Origin: Impatiens glandulifera
Lineage: Eukaryota; Streptophyta; Magnoliopsida; Ericales; Balsaminaceae
Assembly: GCF_907164915.1 (NCBI RefSeq)
Contig: NC_061866.1
Span: 47,857,370-47,921,369 of the forward strand
Length of the DNA stretch: 64,000 nt
Direction of reading: 5' to 3'
In this document: positions 10,874 to 25,060 of the stretch, one piece after another
Layout: each line of letters starts with the position of its first letter
Position numbering within the stretch: position 1 is the first letter of the stretch
Program-made: the position numbers and the translations under genes
Notes under the pieces: generated by a model
Told to the model about the DNA's origin: nothing
The model's database searches: none
The model's input: only the letters and a program-made list of their open reading frames with translations

Positions 10874-12792
10874 TTATAATGCCTTGGCAACAGAGGGCAG
10901 AGATTTAAGAAGTGCTGGAGATGGCCTTCTTAGAGTATGAGTTAACATGATCATGAGTGTCAATAGCGTTAGGGCTCCAGCCTGATGAGCAGTTCCTAAT
11001 GAAACTGGCACATATGTAAGCAATGTTGATATTCCCAAAGTAACCTGTATGTTTACAAATTTCAAATATTAGGCCTCCTTTGTTTTTGAATCGTTTCAAA
11101 TCATCAACCAAATGTAGAATACTATACCTGAAGAGCGGCCATGCCCATAGTGCTTCCTATCAAACTACGTATAGCAGGATGAATGTCCACTTTTCTGGTC
11201 GACCACCAAAGGGTCGCAATCGAAACCAATGTCGCAGTTGCAAGAATGCGATGATCAAGCTGTCCAACAACATTAATCAAAAGTCAAAACCAAATAAATT
11301 CTATGATACACAAGGAGAACCTTATTACCTGGACAGTTGATGTATTTTCAAAGAAATTGCGAATAACTGGAGTCATGTTAAATATATCATCTGGAATCCA
11401 GTTATCACCCATTTTTGGGAACGTGTTAAATGCATGACCCTGACATAATTTACAAGTCATAAGTTTCGTATGAAGATCTGGCAGCAAATCATAAAGAAAA
11501 TTAGGTCACATACAGCATCATTTCCTGCAACAAATGCACCTGAGATTGCAGTAATTCCCACAAGAATGCTAACAGGAATTGCCAATTTCCTGACCTTTGC
11601 CGCCCCACGAACCCATGTTATCGATTCAGCAGGCGGTTCAGGCAAAACCACAGAAAGAGCAGTCCAGAATAGGCCAGAGTATATCGCAAATGCAGAAGTA
11701 AGATGTATGGCTAAGCGATAAGGGCTTACTCTTGGTTGAGAATACTCAGACTCTGGCTCCTTTAAAATTTCGACAAAATGTAAATAAACAAAATAAACGA
11801 TAACATTCAATAAACATTGGGAATTGATTCGACTTCAAGGAAAAATACCTCCAACCCGCTTTTAACCATCCACCAACCTATTAGTCCTTGTCCAGCTCCA
11901 AGACCAAATAAAACACCAAGTCTTAAACCAAGTCTAACAGTTATATAACCCTTTCGTAGAAAATATGAAAATGGTACAGCAAACATAATCCCCAAAGCCC
12001 TTCCCCACATCCTATGAGCATATTCCATCCAATATATGAACTTGAAATCATCAATATTCATCCCCTTGTTTACTCTGCAAGACATTCACTTCTTTTTTTC
12101 AATTGACAAGGCTCAATTGTTATTAACAGTTTAAAGTAATATGCTTGAACTAACCGCTTGTACTCAGGTGACTGCTTATATTTCTCAAATTCAATCTCCC
12201 ATTCTTCATTTGTCATAGGAGGAAGTCCGCCAGTGAACTTCCAATCAGTCATGGAAAGACCAGAACGTGTAAGCCTAGTGATACCGCCAAGAACAACCAT
12301 ACTGAAAACCCATGTTGCAGAAACGAAAAGCCACATTCCAACTGCCTTTTGAGCTTTAGATCCAGCAGTTACTAGAAACTTAGAAGCTTCCTTGTTCTTT
12401 ATGCTTGCAGCAGCGGCATTTGTGGATATCATCATAAAAGTTTGTCCATTGATCCACTAAAAAGACAAGCATTTAGAAAATTGATTGGTAAAATTCGTGA
12501 AACATATTGAAGAAATTGTCTAGATTCAAATCAAACAATAGATACAAGGTAAGGTAAGGTAAGGATTAAGGACCTTACGATGAGGGAAGGATCTGAGGCC
12601 ATAGACGATGGAGTTCCTCGCAGAAGGTCCAATCATGGAAGAGAATGATCTAGACGGATTTGGAACCGGAAAAGCAGGCGACGGTCCAGAGAGCTCATTC
12701 AGAAATTTATTGAATGTTCTTCCTCTTGCAGTATATATGCCGTTGAGCGCTTTGCTCCTCTTCAGAAGAGAAACAAGTCTACTCTCGAACAT
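10874..12792 (-). CDS. COX15: Cytochrome c oxidase assembly protein COX15 (haem A synthase)
   Basis: Inner-mitochondrial-membrane enzyme that oxidises haem O to haem A for cytochrome c oxidase. Seven exons read leftward: 12792-12574, 12456-12155, 12074-11849, 11759-11514, 11439-11329, 11259-11128 and 11044-10874. They give 468 residues, near the usual plant length, with all phases consistent. The first ~75 residues are Arg/Ser-rich, as expected for a mitochondrial presequence. The core shows LGGITRLTRSGLSM, YWMEYAHRMWGR, RLAIHLTSAFAIYSGLFW, FNTFPKMGD, QLDHRILATATL and GTAHQAGALTLL. The conserved histidines in four of these segments are the predicted haem ligands of the CtaA/COX15 family. About eight membrane helices are evident. 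The start at 12792 is the first ATG of the presequence exon. Confidence 0.96.
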
Positions 12793-12899
12793 GGTAACCT
12801 TCCTCCCTTGAACGGCGCCGGAGGTAATCTTTCTCTTCTCCGATCAACGGTGCCGGAGATTTATGTGAGGTTTTGGGAGATGTAATAGAGTACCGACCA

Positions 12900-12980
12900 A
12901 GTAACAACAAACAGTGGGCGCGCCTAATTTTAAGGCACAAGCCCATTTATACCAACTTAGGCCAAGCCCAATCCTTTTTT
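12900..12980 (-). promoter_or_regulatory. COX15 upstream region with TGGGCT (site II-like) motifs
   Basis: About 110-180 bases upstream of the COX15 start, two TGGGCT motifs occur on the coding (minus) strand, at about 12941 and 12966. Such elements are known from Arabidopsis promoters of mitochondrial and ribosomal protein genes. Function here is inferred from motif and position only. Confidence 0.45.
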
Positions 12981-13078
12981 ATAAAAATAAATTTTAGATG
13001 ATATTTTGTTTGAGTTATTTTATTTGAATATTATATTTTTTTAAATAAATATAAATTAACTTTAGAAAGAAAAATAAT

Positions 13079-13230
13079 AGGAGGAATTTGGAAGAGTGAA
13101 TGGAATAGGGAATGAGTAGACGTAATCTGATTATTGAAAAAGTAATAAAAAAAAAAAAAATTTATTTTTTATTATGTCATTTCCTCTTATTCCCATTCTC
13201 AATTTCTCTTATTTATCACTCTTCTTAACT
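13079..13230. mobile_element. Probable diverged MITE copy (family of 57910-58088)
   Basis: Has GGAGGAATTTGGAAGAGTG near the left, a CGTAATCTGATTATTGAAAAAGTAATAAA block comparable to CGCAATCTGATTTGTCGGAAAATAACAAA in the better copy, and a TTCCTCTTATTCCCATTC end. Strongly decayed. Confidence 0.4.
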
Positions 13231-13440
13231 TTATATTTATAAAATAATATAAAATAAATAAATTTTAAATTTTAAAAATTTAATTAGTTTAAGGGTTTAT
13301 TTATCAGTTTGAATCTTACCATTTAAATTTCAATAATTAACTCAATATTTTTAAATAATTTACCAAAACAAATATCAAAATAGCAAGACATGACAACATC
13401 AATTGACAATTAATTTCAAATTCATCCTCCCCTCACTTAT

Positions 13441-13568
13441 TGGGAAATTTGACTAAATAACCTCAATTATTTGAGCTGGTGGTAATTTAATAATTAAATT
13501 GTGCTCGTGGTCTTTTTATTTTTTTTTGACGAAATTGTCCTTTTCGCGAAACGCGAAGGGACTTCCCG
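13441..13568 (+). repeat. Left terminal inverted repeat of the Pack-MULE
   Basis: Near-complementary to 15283-15418. The best block is TGGTGGTAATTTAATAATTA at about 13480-13499. The inner end has TTTCGCGAAACGCGAA, a motif multiplied in the internal array at 14620-14760. Confidence 0.9.
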
Positions 13569-13610
13569 TTTCTCTAAGGACTTATCGTTTCGCTAAATAT
13601 GTAAACATGA

Positions 13611-13683
13611 GTCGTCTTAGCTCAGCTGGTAGAATGTGTGGCTTTTAATCATGTGGTTGTGGGTTCGATTCCAATAGATGGCG
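13611..13683 (+). pseudogene. tRNA-Lys (anticodon TTT) pseudogene inside the Pack-MULE
   Basis: A 73-base tRNA-shaped sequence. The acceptor arm GTCGTCT (13611-13617) pairs with AGATGGC (13676-13682), using wobbles. The A box is TAGCTCAGCTGG, the anticodon loop CTTTTAA (anticodon TTT, lysine) sits on a 5-bp wobble-rich stem, and the B box is GGTTCGATTCC. The D stem (GCTC/GAAT) and T stem have mismatches. Compared with the plant tRNA-Lys(UUU) consensus as I remember it, nearly all differences are C-to-T or G-to-A. A T-run follows, as for Pol III terminators. Probably inactive. Confidence 0.7.
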
Positions 13684-13736
13684 TTTTATAGTTTTTTTTT
13701 TTACTTTTGCATAAATCAAATGCTCATTTGTAGAGA

Positions 13737-14020
13737 AATGGTTATGTTTTAATTTGATGCATAAATGAAATGGTATAGATGTTTTAATTTGATGCATAAA
13801 TGAAATGGTATAGAAAATGTTTGTTATGGTTATGTTTTAATTTGATGCATAAATGAAATGGTATAGAAAATGTTTGTTATGGTTATGTTTTAATTTGATG
13901 CATAAATGAAATGGTATAAAAAATGTTTGTTTGTTTTTTTTACTTTTGCATAAATCAAATGTTCATTTGTAGAGAAATGGTTATGTTTTAATTTGATACA
14001 TAAATGAAATTGTATAGAAA
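13737..14020 (+). repeat. AT-rich tandem array inside the Pack-MULE
   Basis: About five copies of TTTTAATTTGATGCATAAATGAAATGGTATAGA, mostly in a ~53-base unit ending AAAATGTTTGTTATGGTTATG, with one shorter spacing. Copies are nearly identical, so the array expanded recently. Confidence 0.9.
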
Positions 14021-14030
14021 GAAATGAAAC

Positions 14031-14094
14031 AAAAGCAGCTTAAACATTCATTAACAAATACCAAAAGCAGCTTAAACATTCATTAACAAATACC
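14031..14094 (+). repeat. 32-bp tandem duplication
   Basis: Two exact copies of a 32-base unit beginning AAAAGCAGCTTAAACATTC. Confidence 0.95.
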
Positions 14095-14149
14095 AAAGAA
14101 AGTAGTTCACTTTTTACATATTATTATTTTCTTAATTAGAATTAATTTA

Positions 14150-14600
14150 TTTATTTACTGAAGTAATCTTCAGTCCTGCCCTTGAATCCAATTTGTCCAA
14201 AGTCAATACCAAGAACAATCTCAAGTGCCAAGTAACCAGCCCTAACATGTTTGTTTACTTGTTTATGTATATTAATATTAGAAAGAAACATAAATATATT
14301 TTAATTGCTCAGTCTCAATGCTGGAAAGAGTCCGTTGATCGTCGGAATACTGGAAGATGCTAACCATCCGATCAACCCAAACCCAATCACGTTCAGATCT
14401 TTCCGTAGCCAATCCCTCTCGAAACTACAATCAATCAAACAAACAAATTTCAATTATACTCTTATTTTCTTACATTACATACATACATGATACATACCAT
14501 GTAAGCTTTCCACCTAAGGCTTTTGCAACCATCAAAGGGTTCATGGCTCTAACTGGAGCCTTTAGTAATCCTGAGCTCAGTCTCACCGGTGATGAAGACA
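14150..14600 (-). pseudogene. psaO: Captured fragments of psaO (photosystem I subunit O)
   Basis: Read leftward on the minus strand. Segment 1 (about 14600-14498) gives MNPLMVAKALGGKLT, the end of a transit peptide. A GTATGT...GATTGTAG intron (14497-14425) follows. Segment 2 (14424 to about 14306) gives CFERDWLRKDLNVIGFGLIG and WLASSSIPTINGLF, the start of mature PsaO. Segment 3 (about 14252-14156) gives TFGQIGFKGRTEDYF, the C-terminus. The middle, including part of the first membrane helix and the PTPPAL-type loop, is deleted, and at least two frameshifts are present. Keeping a spliceable intron means the capture was from genomic DNA, not from mRNA. Identification rests on remembered PsaO sequence. 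Confidence 0.85.
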
Positions 14601-14605
14601 GACAA

Positions 14606-14760
14606 GATCCGTTTCGCTAAGTGTTTAGCATTTCGCGAAAAACTAAGCACTTAGCGAAACGCTAAGCACTTAGCGAAACGCTAAGCACTTAGCGAAACGC
14701 TAAGCACTTAGCGAAACGGTAAGTCCTTAACGAAACGGTAAGTCCTTAGCGAATCTTCCC
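14606..14760 (+). repeat. 19-bp near-palindromic tandem array
   Basis: Four to six copies of GCTAAGCACTTAGCGAAAC, a near-palindrome (GCTAAG/CTTAGC). Related GGTAAGTCCTTA(A/G)CGAAAC copies follow. The unit matches the inner ends of the terminal repeats (CGAAACGCTAAGTCCCTTAGC at about 15272-15294), so it looks like amplified subterminal sequence of the element. Confidence 0.9.
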
Positions 14761-15040
14761 TGAAACGGAACTCATATGATTCAAGATTATATGCAAAACC
14801 CATTAATGAACCACACTTAACGAAATGCTCAAATATGAACAAAATAACAAATATGAACCCACAAATATGAACCAAATATGAAAAGGTTTTTGAAATGAAG
14901 AAAATGTAAACATGAACATAACTCGAATTAGGTTTAGGTTTGAAATGAACATCTTCTTCGACCTTCAAATCTTCTTCGACCTTCAAATACATAGAATCGG
15001 AGACCTGCATACCATAAACCCTAGAATCAGAGACCTGCAT
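14708..15040 (-). other. Pack-MULE internal open frame of unknown meaning
   Basis: A 110-codon minus-strand frame with short internal duplications (MQVSDS twice, LKVEED twice) and a hydrophobic stretch. It runs in the same direction as, and toward, the psaO fragments. It runs into the 19-bp array at its end, so it may be chance. No known protein recognised. Confidence 0.25.
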
Positions 15041-15138
15041 ACAAAATAGATTTATGGTTAGTTTATGAAGATCGTGTAAATAAAAACATAAATGGATTAA
15101 GTTAGAAATAAAGATGTTGTAAATCTGTATAAATTGAA

Positions 15139-15200
15139 CCGCCGCCCCGCCAGCAGCCTCCGTCGCCGTCGTCGTCGCCCGCCGCCGTGAAAGAGAGCAC
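15139..15200. other. GC-rich trinucleotide block
   Basis: About 50 bases of CCGCC/CGTCGTCG-type sequence (GCC and GTC triplets) in otherwise AT-rich surroundings, just inside the right terminal repeat. Possibly another captured exon or 5' leader; no source recognised. Confidence 0.5.
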
Positions 15201-15282
15201 AGGAGAAGAGAGAGAAAGAAAATGAAGAAAATGAAAAAATTACAGTATTTATACTAAACCTAACCCACTTCGCGAAACGCTA

Positions 15283-15418
15283 AGTCCCTTAGCGTTTCGC
15301 GAAAAGGGCAATTTCGTCTAAAAAAAATTATAGAACCACGAACGCAATTTAATTATTAAATTACCACCAGATCAAATAAGTGGATCTTTAAGGTCATTTC
15401 TTCAAATTTCCCCACTTC
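15283..15418 (-). repeat. Right terminal inverted repeat of the Pack-MULE
   Basis: Its reverse complement matches 13441-13568, including the run CCACCAGATCAAATAAGTGG versus the left GAGCTGGTGG segment and TAATTATTAAATTACCACCA. It ends in TCAAATTTCCCC, next to the presumed 9-bp target duplication. Confidence 0.9.
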
Positions 15419-15700
15419 CCCACTTATGAGGACTCATGGAATAGATCTGATTGATTTTATTTTGGAGTTCTTTTTTTATTTCTTTTTAAAGATTTATTTA
15501 AATAATTTTAATTCATTTCAAAAATATTGACGGGTTAACTATGAAGTGAATGATTTTTTTTTAAATATTATATATAATGATAAAATATTTTTTTTAGTAA
15601 AATTATTTTAATATTTTAATTAATAAATGGAACAATATAATTAATTAAAAAAACAAATAAAGTGATTTTTTTCTGATTATAATTTAAAATAATCTAGTTC

Positions 15701-15800
15701 ATCTCTCCCATGACATTCCCTATAATATAGAAACAATACTTGTGCTATTAATCTCTCCCATGACATTCCCTATAATATAGAAACAATACTTGTGCTATTA
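15701..15800 (+). repeat. 50-bp exact tandem duplication
   Basis: ATCTCTCCCATGACATTCCC and the following 30 bases are repeated once, without change, in the spacer between the Pack-MULE and the UKL gene. The rest of 15428-16133 is AT-rich spacer and probable UKL 3' UTR. Confidence 0.95.
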
Positions 15801-16133
15801 AATGAGTATCTTAAATAATTACAAAATACAACTTGTATTCTGAGTTCTGACATATTAAAATACTGAGTTAAAATAAACATAACTTCCCTTGCCTTTTTTA
15901 TATATGGCATGTGCCATGATGACCCTCTAACAACATGAAAATTAGCTTAAAAAATGATTAAAAATAATTTATTGATGTAAGAAACTAAAAATAATTCATC
16001 ATCATATAAGTATTCTCATCACTCTGTTACATGGACAAACATTCCGAATTTGTATCTATAAAAAAAAAAGAACAAAATGTATTACCAAAAACAATCCAAA
16101 CTCAAAACTGTGATATGGTATGGTGAGCCACTA

Positions 16134-20584
<4,451 letters not shown>

Positions 20585-21160
20585 ATAATGATATCCTTAT
20601 TATGTACCCTGAAAATTCAAAGGAAAGAAAATTCCACATAAAGTATAATAACTAAAACCAAGTGCACTAATATTCAATAATGCTCCACTGTATTTCATCA
20701 ATATATTAACAAAGAAACTAAAGATCTATCCATTTATCTCAATTGTACTTCCCAGCCTCTGCACTAATAATCTATGAAACATCATCGACGTCTACATGAT
20801 ACACGCTCATAATTAAACAGAAAAACATCATTCTATAGATAAGATCAATATAACTCAATCAATTTTAAAAAATCTAAAGCAAAACAACGAACGAACAACC
20901 GATAAGACAATCTATCTACAGAATCCAGATCTAAACATGTAGCCGAAAGTTCATACGTTTCGAAATCAAGTTTTCAATCATCCAATAAACTAACGAGGAA
21001 CGGAAATAAAGAGAAAAGAATACGAATGCAGATTGTTGTTGAGTATACCTTTGCGGCTTTCTGAATTCGACCTGAAGATGAACTTGAATAGAAACAATAA
21101 ATTCTCTTAGCGGTCTCTCCAGTCTTATCCTTTTTTCTCGAGGTTTGCATATATTGATGA
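20585..21160 (-). promoter_or_regulatory. UKL 5' UTR with a probable leader intron, and upstream region
   Basis: Directly before the start codon is a TTTTCAG acceptor (about 20612). About 440 bases upstream on the coding strand, a segment ending CAGAAAGCCGCAAAG is followed by GTATACTC, a good donor (about 21051). This suggests a 5' UTR exon upstream of about 21051. Leader introns in this position are common in plant housekeeping genes; here it is inferred from splice motifs only. Confidence 0.5.
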
Positions 21161-21949
21161 TGATGATCTACGTATATGAATATATATTTAGAGAGAGAAA
21201 GAGGGGGTAGAGTGAACCTGATATGCTTGATTATAGAAAACGTTTTTCCATTTATAGGAATACCTTGAGGAGAGAGAAAGAGAGAGTATTAATCATATGA
21301 TATAGGGTTATTTGATTTATTTAGTTTTTAATATAATAAATTTAGGGATTTTGATTTTTAAATAATTTAAGCTATTTACTAATGATTAAAAAAAAATTGG
21401 TAAAAATATATTAATATTTTAATTGATAAATAAAAAATAATAATTTAATATATAAAGTATTTTGACATTTTACTATTTTATAATAAATTAAATAATATAA
21501 CAGACTAGATAAGTATTAAATAATATTTAATTAGTTTGGTTATTTATATAACTTTAATTATTGAATGCATTCTAGTGGTTAACAATAAAATATCTTTGTG
21601 AATTAATGTTTTCGGGAAGATATAACGGTGGAAAGAAAAATATAAAAAGTATATTCATTAAGGGCTCGGTTTGATGTAATGGTTATTGAGTTTTTTCTGA
21701 TTTTTTTTTTAAAATTATGTTTCATTAGATTTTTTCAAAAATAAATTTATATGGTTGAAAGTCAAAAATAATTTTTTTTATTAGGTAGTTGAAATGTTGG
21801 TTAAATTTTGAAATAAAATCATAAAAACAACTCTTATAACCACTAAATCAAAAGACCCTTAAAAGCTTGTTTGATTTTTTTAATTATTTTTTGTTAAAAA
21901 CTTTATTTAATAAAAAAGAATAAGTTATTGAGATTAAACTTTATCTAGA
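21161..21949. other. AT-rich intergenic DNA
   Basis: Long A/T runs and ATTTAAATAA-type sequence. No gene or clear repeat boundary seen. Confidence 0.6.
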
Positions 21950-22664
21950 TAGAGTGGTTTTATTAACTGAATTATATATAGGAGGAGATTAAATATTTTA
22001 GAGAGTTTGTTCCATATTATAATTTTATTTTTGGTAGAACGCAAACAAGTGTTTCATTCTGAACAAGACATTATGCATTCGCAAGACATTAAAAGTTTTC
22101 ATGTGGGACATTGCTACAAGTTGTTCGTTAAAATGAATTCATATAATTTTTGTTAAGAGGAACTTTGGGAGTCAAAATTTTTATTCAATATCTCGTTTTT
22201 TAGATGAAACGTTATTCACGGTAAAATTCTTATGAATAATACGTGCATAAAAAATGTTGTATTATAATTAGTATCTAGAGTCTTTTGTGGAGTATTATTG
22301 GAATTAATTAGGTGATGTCTGGACATTTGTTAGTTGTTGAGAAATTTGAATTGATACTCCTGATATGACAAACATTTGTTAGTTGTTGAGAAGTTTGAAT
22401 TGATACTCGTGATATGACAGACCTGCATATTTAGGGTATCATCCAAATTATTTTTTAGTGGATTATCTGGTTTGAGAAAAATCGTCAAAAACTTTCAATG
22501 ATTATAATCGTTTGAGCGTATCATTAATAATTATATTATGACAGACCTACATATTTAGGGTATCATCCAAATTATTTTTTAGTGAATTATCTGGTTTGAG
22601 AAAAATCGTCAAAAAATTTCAATGATTATAATCGTTTGAGCGTATCATTAATAATTATATTATT
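21950..22664 (+). mobile_element. 3'-terminal fragment of a LINE-type retrotransposon, plus strand
   Basis: Resembles, in the opposite orientation, the element at 24430-25060 over several hundred bases (AACAAGACATTATGC, TACAAGTTGTTCG, TTATTCACGGTA, TATTATTGGAATTAATTAGG). A translated stretch near 22460-22500 reads IIWFEKNRQK, like the zf-RVT C-terminal region (IWxERNRxxF) of plant L1-type LINEs. It has many stops. The last part is tandemly duplicated (22417-22664). Confidence 0.6.
22417..22664 (+). repeat. 124-bp tandem duplication within the LINE fragment
   Basis: Two copies, 22417-22540 and 22541-22664, starting ACAGACCT(G/A)CATATTTAGGG and differing at only a few bases. A shorter duplication (ACATTTGTTAGTTGTTGAGAA, about 22323-22412) lies directly upstream. 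Confidence 0.92.
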
Positions 22665-23289
22665 TTGATATTTTATGAGATTCGTTTCAAAAAGTCATTA
22701 GAGTCTGTTAGAAAGTTAATCGTCTTCTAATCGATAGTAACTTTTTTTTTTATTTTAATGTCATTTTTGTCGTTATATTTAAATAAATTTTATGATTTAA
22801 AAAAAAAGTTATCTTTGATATTTAAAATTTAATTTTTTTTTAAAAAAATATTTTATTATTATAGTTAATAAATTGAATAATTGAAAATATATAAAAATAA
22901 AAAATTTTAAATGAAAATGAAAATCTTATAAGAATAAATAAATAGTCAATTAAATCTTAAAGTGCATGTGGTACCAATTTCCAATAAAAAAAAATTAAAA
23001 AAATAAAAATTTATTATCCCGATAAGGCCAGCTTCATATGACGTGTTCAATGTATCAGGACAGTTAGCCCAAGATATACTTAACAATCAAAATACTCTAT
23101 TTAGACTATTAATTATTATATTATTTATTATTTTCCACGTCATTCACGTGTCCATTCTCGTAACAACCTCCTCCGATCAAAATTCCTTAATCTTTCTTAA
23201 ATTAACACAACTTGAATTTTTTAAAAAATACATTAGTAAATTATTTAATTTAAATAAGATACTAAAAAAAATTATATTTTAAAATAAAT
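22665..23289. other. AT-rich DNA without recognisable genes
   Basis: Very AT-rich between the two LINE fragments. The 79-codon open frame at 23043-23282 is low-complexity Leu/Ile/Phe sequence and is not supported as a gene. Confidence 0.6.
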
Positions 23290-23705
23290 TTATAATTGTA
23301 CTTTTATTCAAACACTTCAGAAGAAAGGATATAACAGTACTTACCTTCTCCTTGGTGAGTCGAAGTGGGTTCCGTCCTTCCTTGCCTTGCAACTCAGGTA
23401 TTCCGTTTTTTGTTTTTCATACTTTTTGTAAAGGGCCCCAGTTTTCCGTTTTTCACCTTTCGATGCTTTCATTCCCCCAGCCCCCTATTATTCCTACTTG
23501 AGCAACTCTCGTACTCTATTTAGTAGATTCCTCTTTACTAGCAAGTGCTATATCTATGGATTGAGTCAGGCAAGTTATGTTAGATATTGATCGGCCATCC
23601 ATCCGAACTACCGTCAATGAAAATGAAGAGAAGGGTGGGTATAGAAAGAGAGGATGGACTCTGTTCCCAAAAAAGGTTTAAGGTGAAATTCCTTAGCTAT
23701 ATCTA
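23290..23705. other. Probable mitochondrial DNA insertion (NUMT)
   Basis: Composition changes abruptly to near-balanced GC with short mixed runs (CCCCCAGCCCCCTATTATTC, GTGGGTTCCGTCCTTCC, GATCGGCCATCCATCC), unlike the surrounding AT-rich DNA and similar in style to plant mitochondrial intergenic sequence. No mitochondrial gene is recognised in it, so the origin is inferred. Confidence 0.35.
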
Positions 23706-23769
23706 GTGATCCTCCCTTCCATCTTCCAACATCACCAGCTAATGAATGTGAGAGAGAGAAAGAAAAAGA

Positions 23770-23965
23770 GCTCCCTTCAATTGCCATCTCGAGTTGCCTT
23801 AGGATTTTCCCCGGCCAACAAAATCAAGCGCCAGAGGTTGGTTTCCACTTTTTTTGTTCTCAGGCCGGCGACGGCGAAATCAAGCGACAAATGTCGAGTC
23901 AGACTTTTCTGGTCTGGTTCCTCGACCGACGAAATCAAGCACCAGGGATTCTCTGTATAATAATA
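23770..23965 (+). repeat. Degenerate ~60-bp triplicate (AAATCAAGCxxCAG units)
   Basis: The segment around AAAATCAAGCGCCAGAGG recurs as GAAATCAAGCGACAAATG and GAAATCAAGCACCAGGG about every 55-60 bases, each preceded by a C/G-rich block (CCCGGCCAAC, GGCCGGCGACGG, CTCGACCGAC). Origin unknown. Confidence 0.6.
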
Positions 23966-24429
23966 ACCCAAAAGTTTCGTCGACCATTTTAGTTGGAGCG
24001 ATGAAATCTTCCTCCAAATAAAAACAATAACATCAAGATTATACACTAACCAATTTTATTTTATAAACAGTTATGAATTTACTAATTATAAAAAAGTATC
24101 TATTAAGAAGAAGATAAATTGACTAAATTAGGATAGGAAAAAGATCATTGTATTTAAAATCCCATTCAATTCTTAAGGCCGAACTTTATCTGTTTTTGTT
24201 TATTAAATTTAAATTTTAAATAATTTATGTTTGAAAGATGTACATTTATATTAAAAATAATGAAAATTGATTAAAAAAACAAATCATGACATTAAAAGAA
24301 AATGAATATACATAAAAAAAAAAGTATATATATATATATATAAAATAAAAAACGTTACTCAATAATTAAGTTATAAAACTTGTAAGTACTCGAGAAAACA
24401 ATTAACTCGTAATAGTATTATGAATGATA

Positions 24430-25060
24430 CGAATCGGACGACTACGATCAATGAAAGTTTGACGATTTCTCTCCAACCAGATAGTTCATCAAAAAATAAT
24501 TGGAATGGTAACGTAAATATGTAGGTTTGTCATATCAGGCACATCAATCAAAATTTTCAATCAACTACTCAAAGACTCGGACATCACCAAATTAATTCCA
24601 ATAATACTCAACAAAAGACTCTAGATACTAGTCATCCCTCAACAATATAAAAGTTAGTGAGTTGTCAATTCAATCTCCTCGTGACACATACGACTAACCA
24701 TAATACAACATTTTTTCATGCATCTATTATCCGTAAGAATTCTATCGTGAATAACGCTCAATCCAAAGAACGTGATATTTTATGGAATCTTTGACTCCCA
24801 AAAATTCTCCCAACAAAAATTATATGAAATTATTTTAGCGAACAACTTGTACGTATCAATTCCTTACATGAAAACTATCAATGTCTTGTCAACGCATAAC
24901 GTCTTGTTCAGACGATGATACTTATTTGCGTCCTACATTACTACCATAAGTAAAACTCTATTTGTGGGATAAATACTCTCTAATATTTAATCTCCTTCTA
25001 TATCTAATTTAATTTGGTTAGCTAAATCACTAGATTGATGATCAAACATGTCCTTAAATG
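24430..25060 (-). mobile_element. 3'-terminal fragment of a LINE-type retrotransposon, minus strand
   Basis: Minus-strand translation, across stops and shifts, contains CMKKCCIMVSRMCHEEIELT followed by HLLYC, a Cys/His pattern of the zf-RVT domain found after plant LINE reverse transcriptases. Further on it has TIWLERNRQTFIDRSRPIR, matching the IWxERNRRxF motif. It faces the fragment at 21950-22664. Confidence 0.65.

Larger units (their letters stand above)
13441..15418. mobile_element. Pack-MULE (non-autonomous Mutator-like element) with psaO fragments and a tRNA-Lys relic
   Basis: Long terminal inverted repeats (about 125-135 bp) start with GGGAAATTTGA, share TGGTGGTAATTTAATAATTAAATTG, CGTGGT, GACGAAATTG(T/C)CCTTTTCGCG and AAACGC(T/G)AA. 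A 9-bp flanking pair, CTCACTTAT (13432-13440) and CCCACTTAT (15419-15427), fits a Mutator target duplication with one later change. No transposase is present. The interior carries a tRNA-Lys relic, two AT-rich tandem arrays, intron-containing psaO fragments, a 19-bp palindromic array resembling the terminal repeats, and a GC-rich block near the right end. Confidence 0.85.

Noticed and set aside
14606..14760. 19-bp palindromic repeats as an origin or iteron array
   Set aside because: They match the terminal repeats of the surrounding Mutator-like element, which explains them better.
23043..23282. 79-codon hydrophobic frame
   Set aside because: Low-complexity Leu/Ile/Phe sequence expected from AT-rich DNA.
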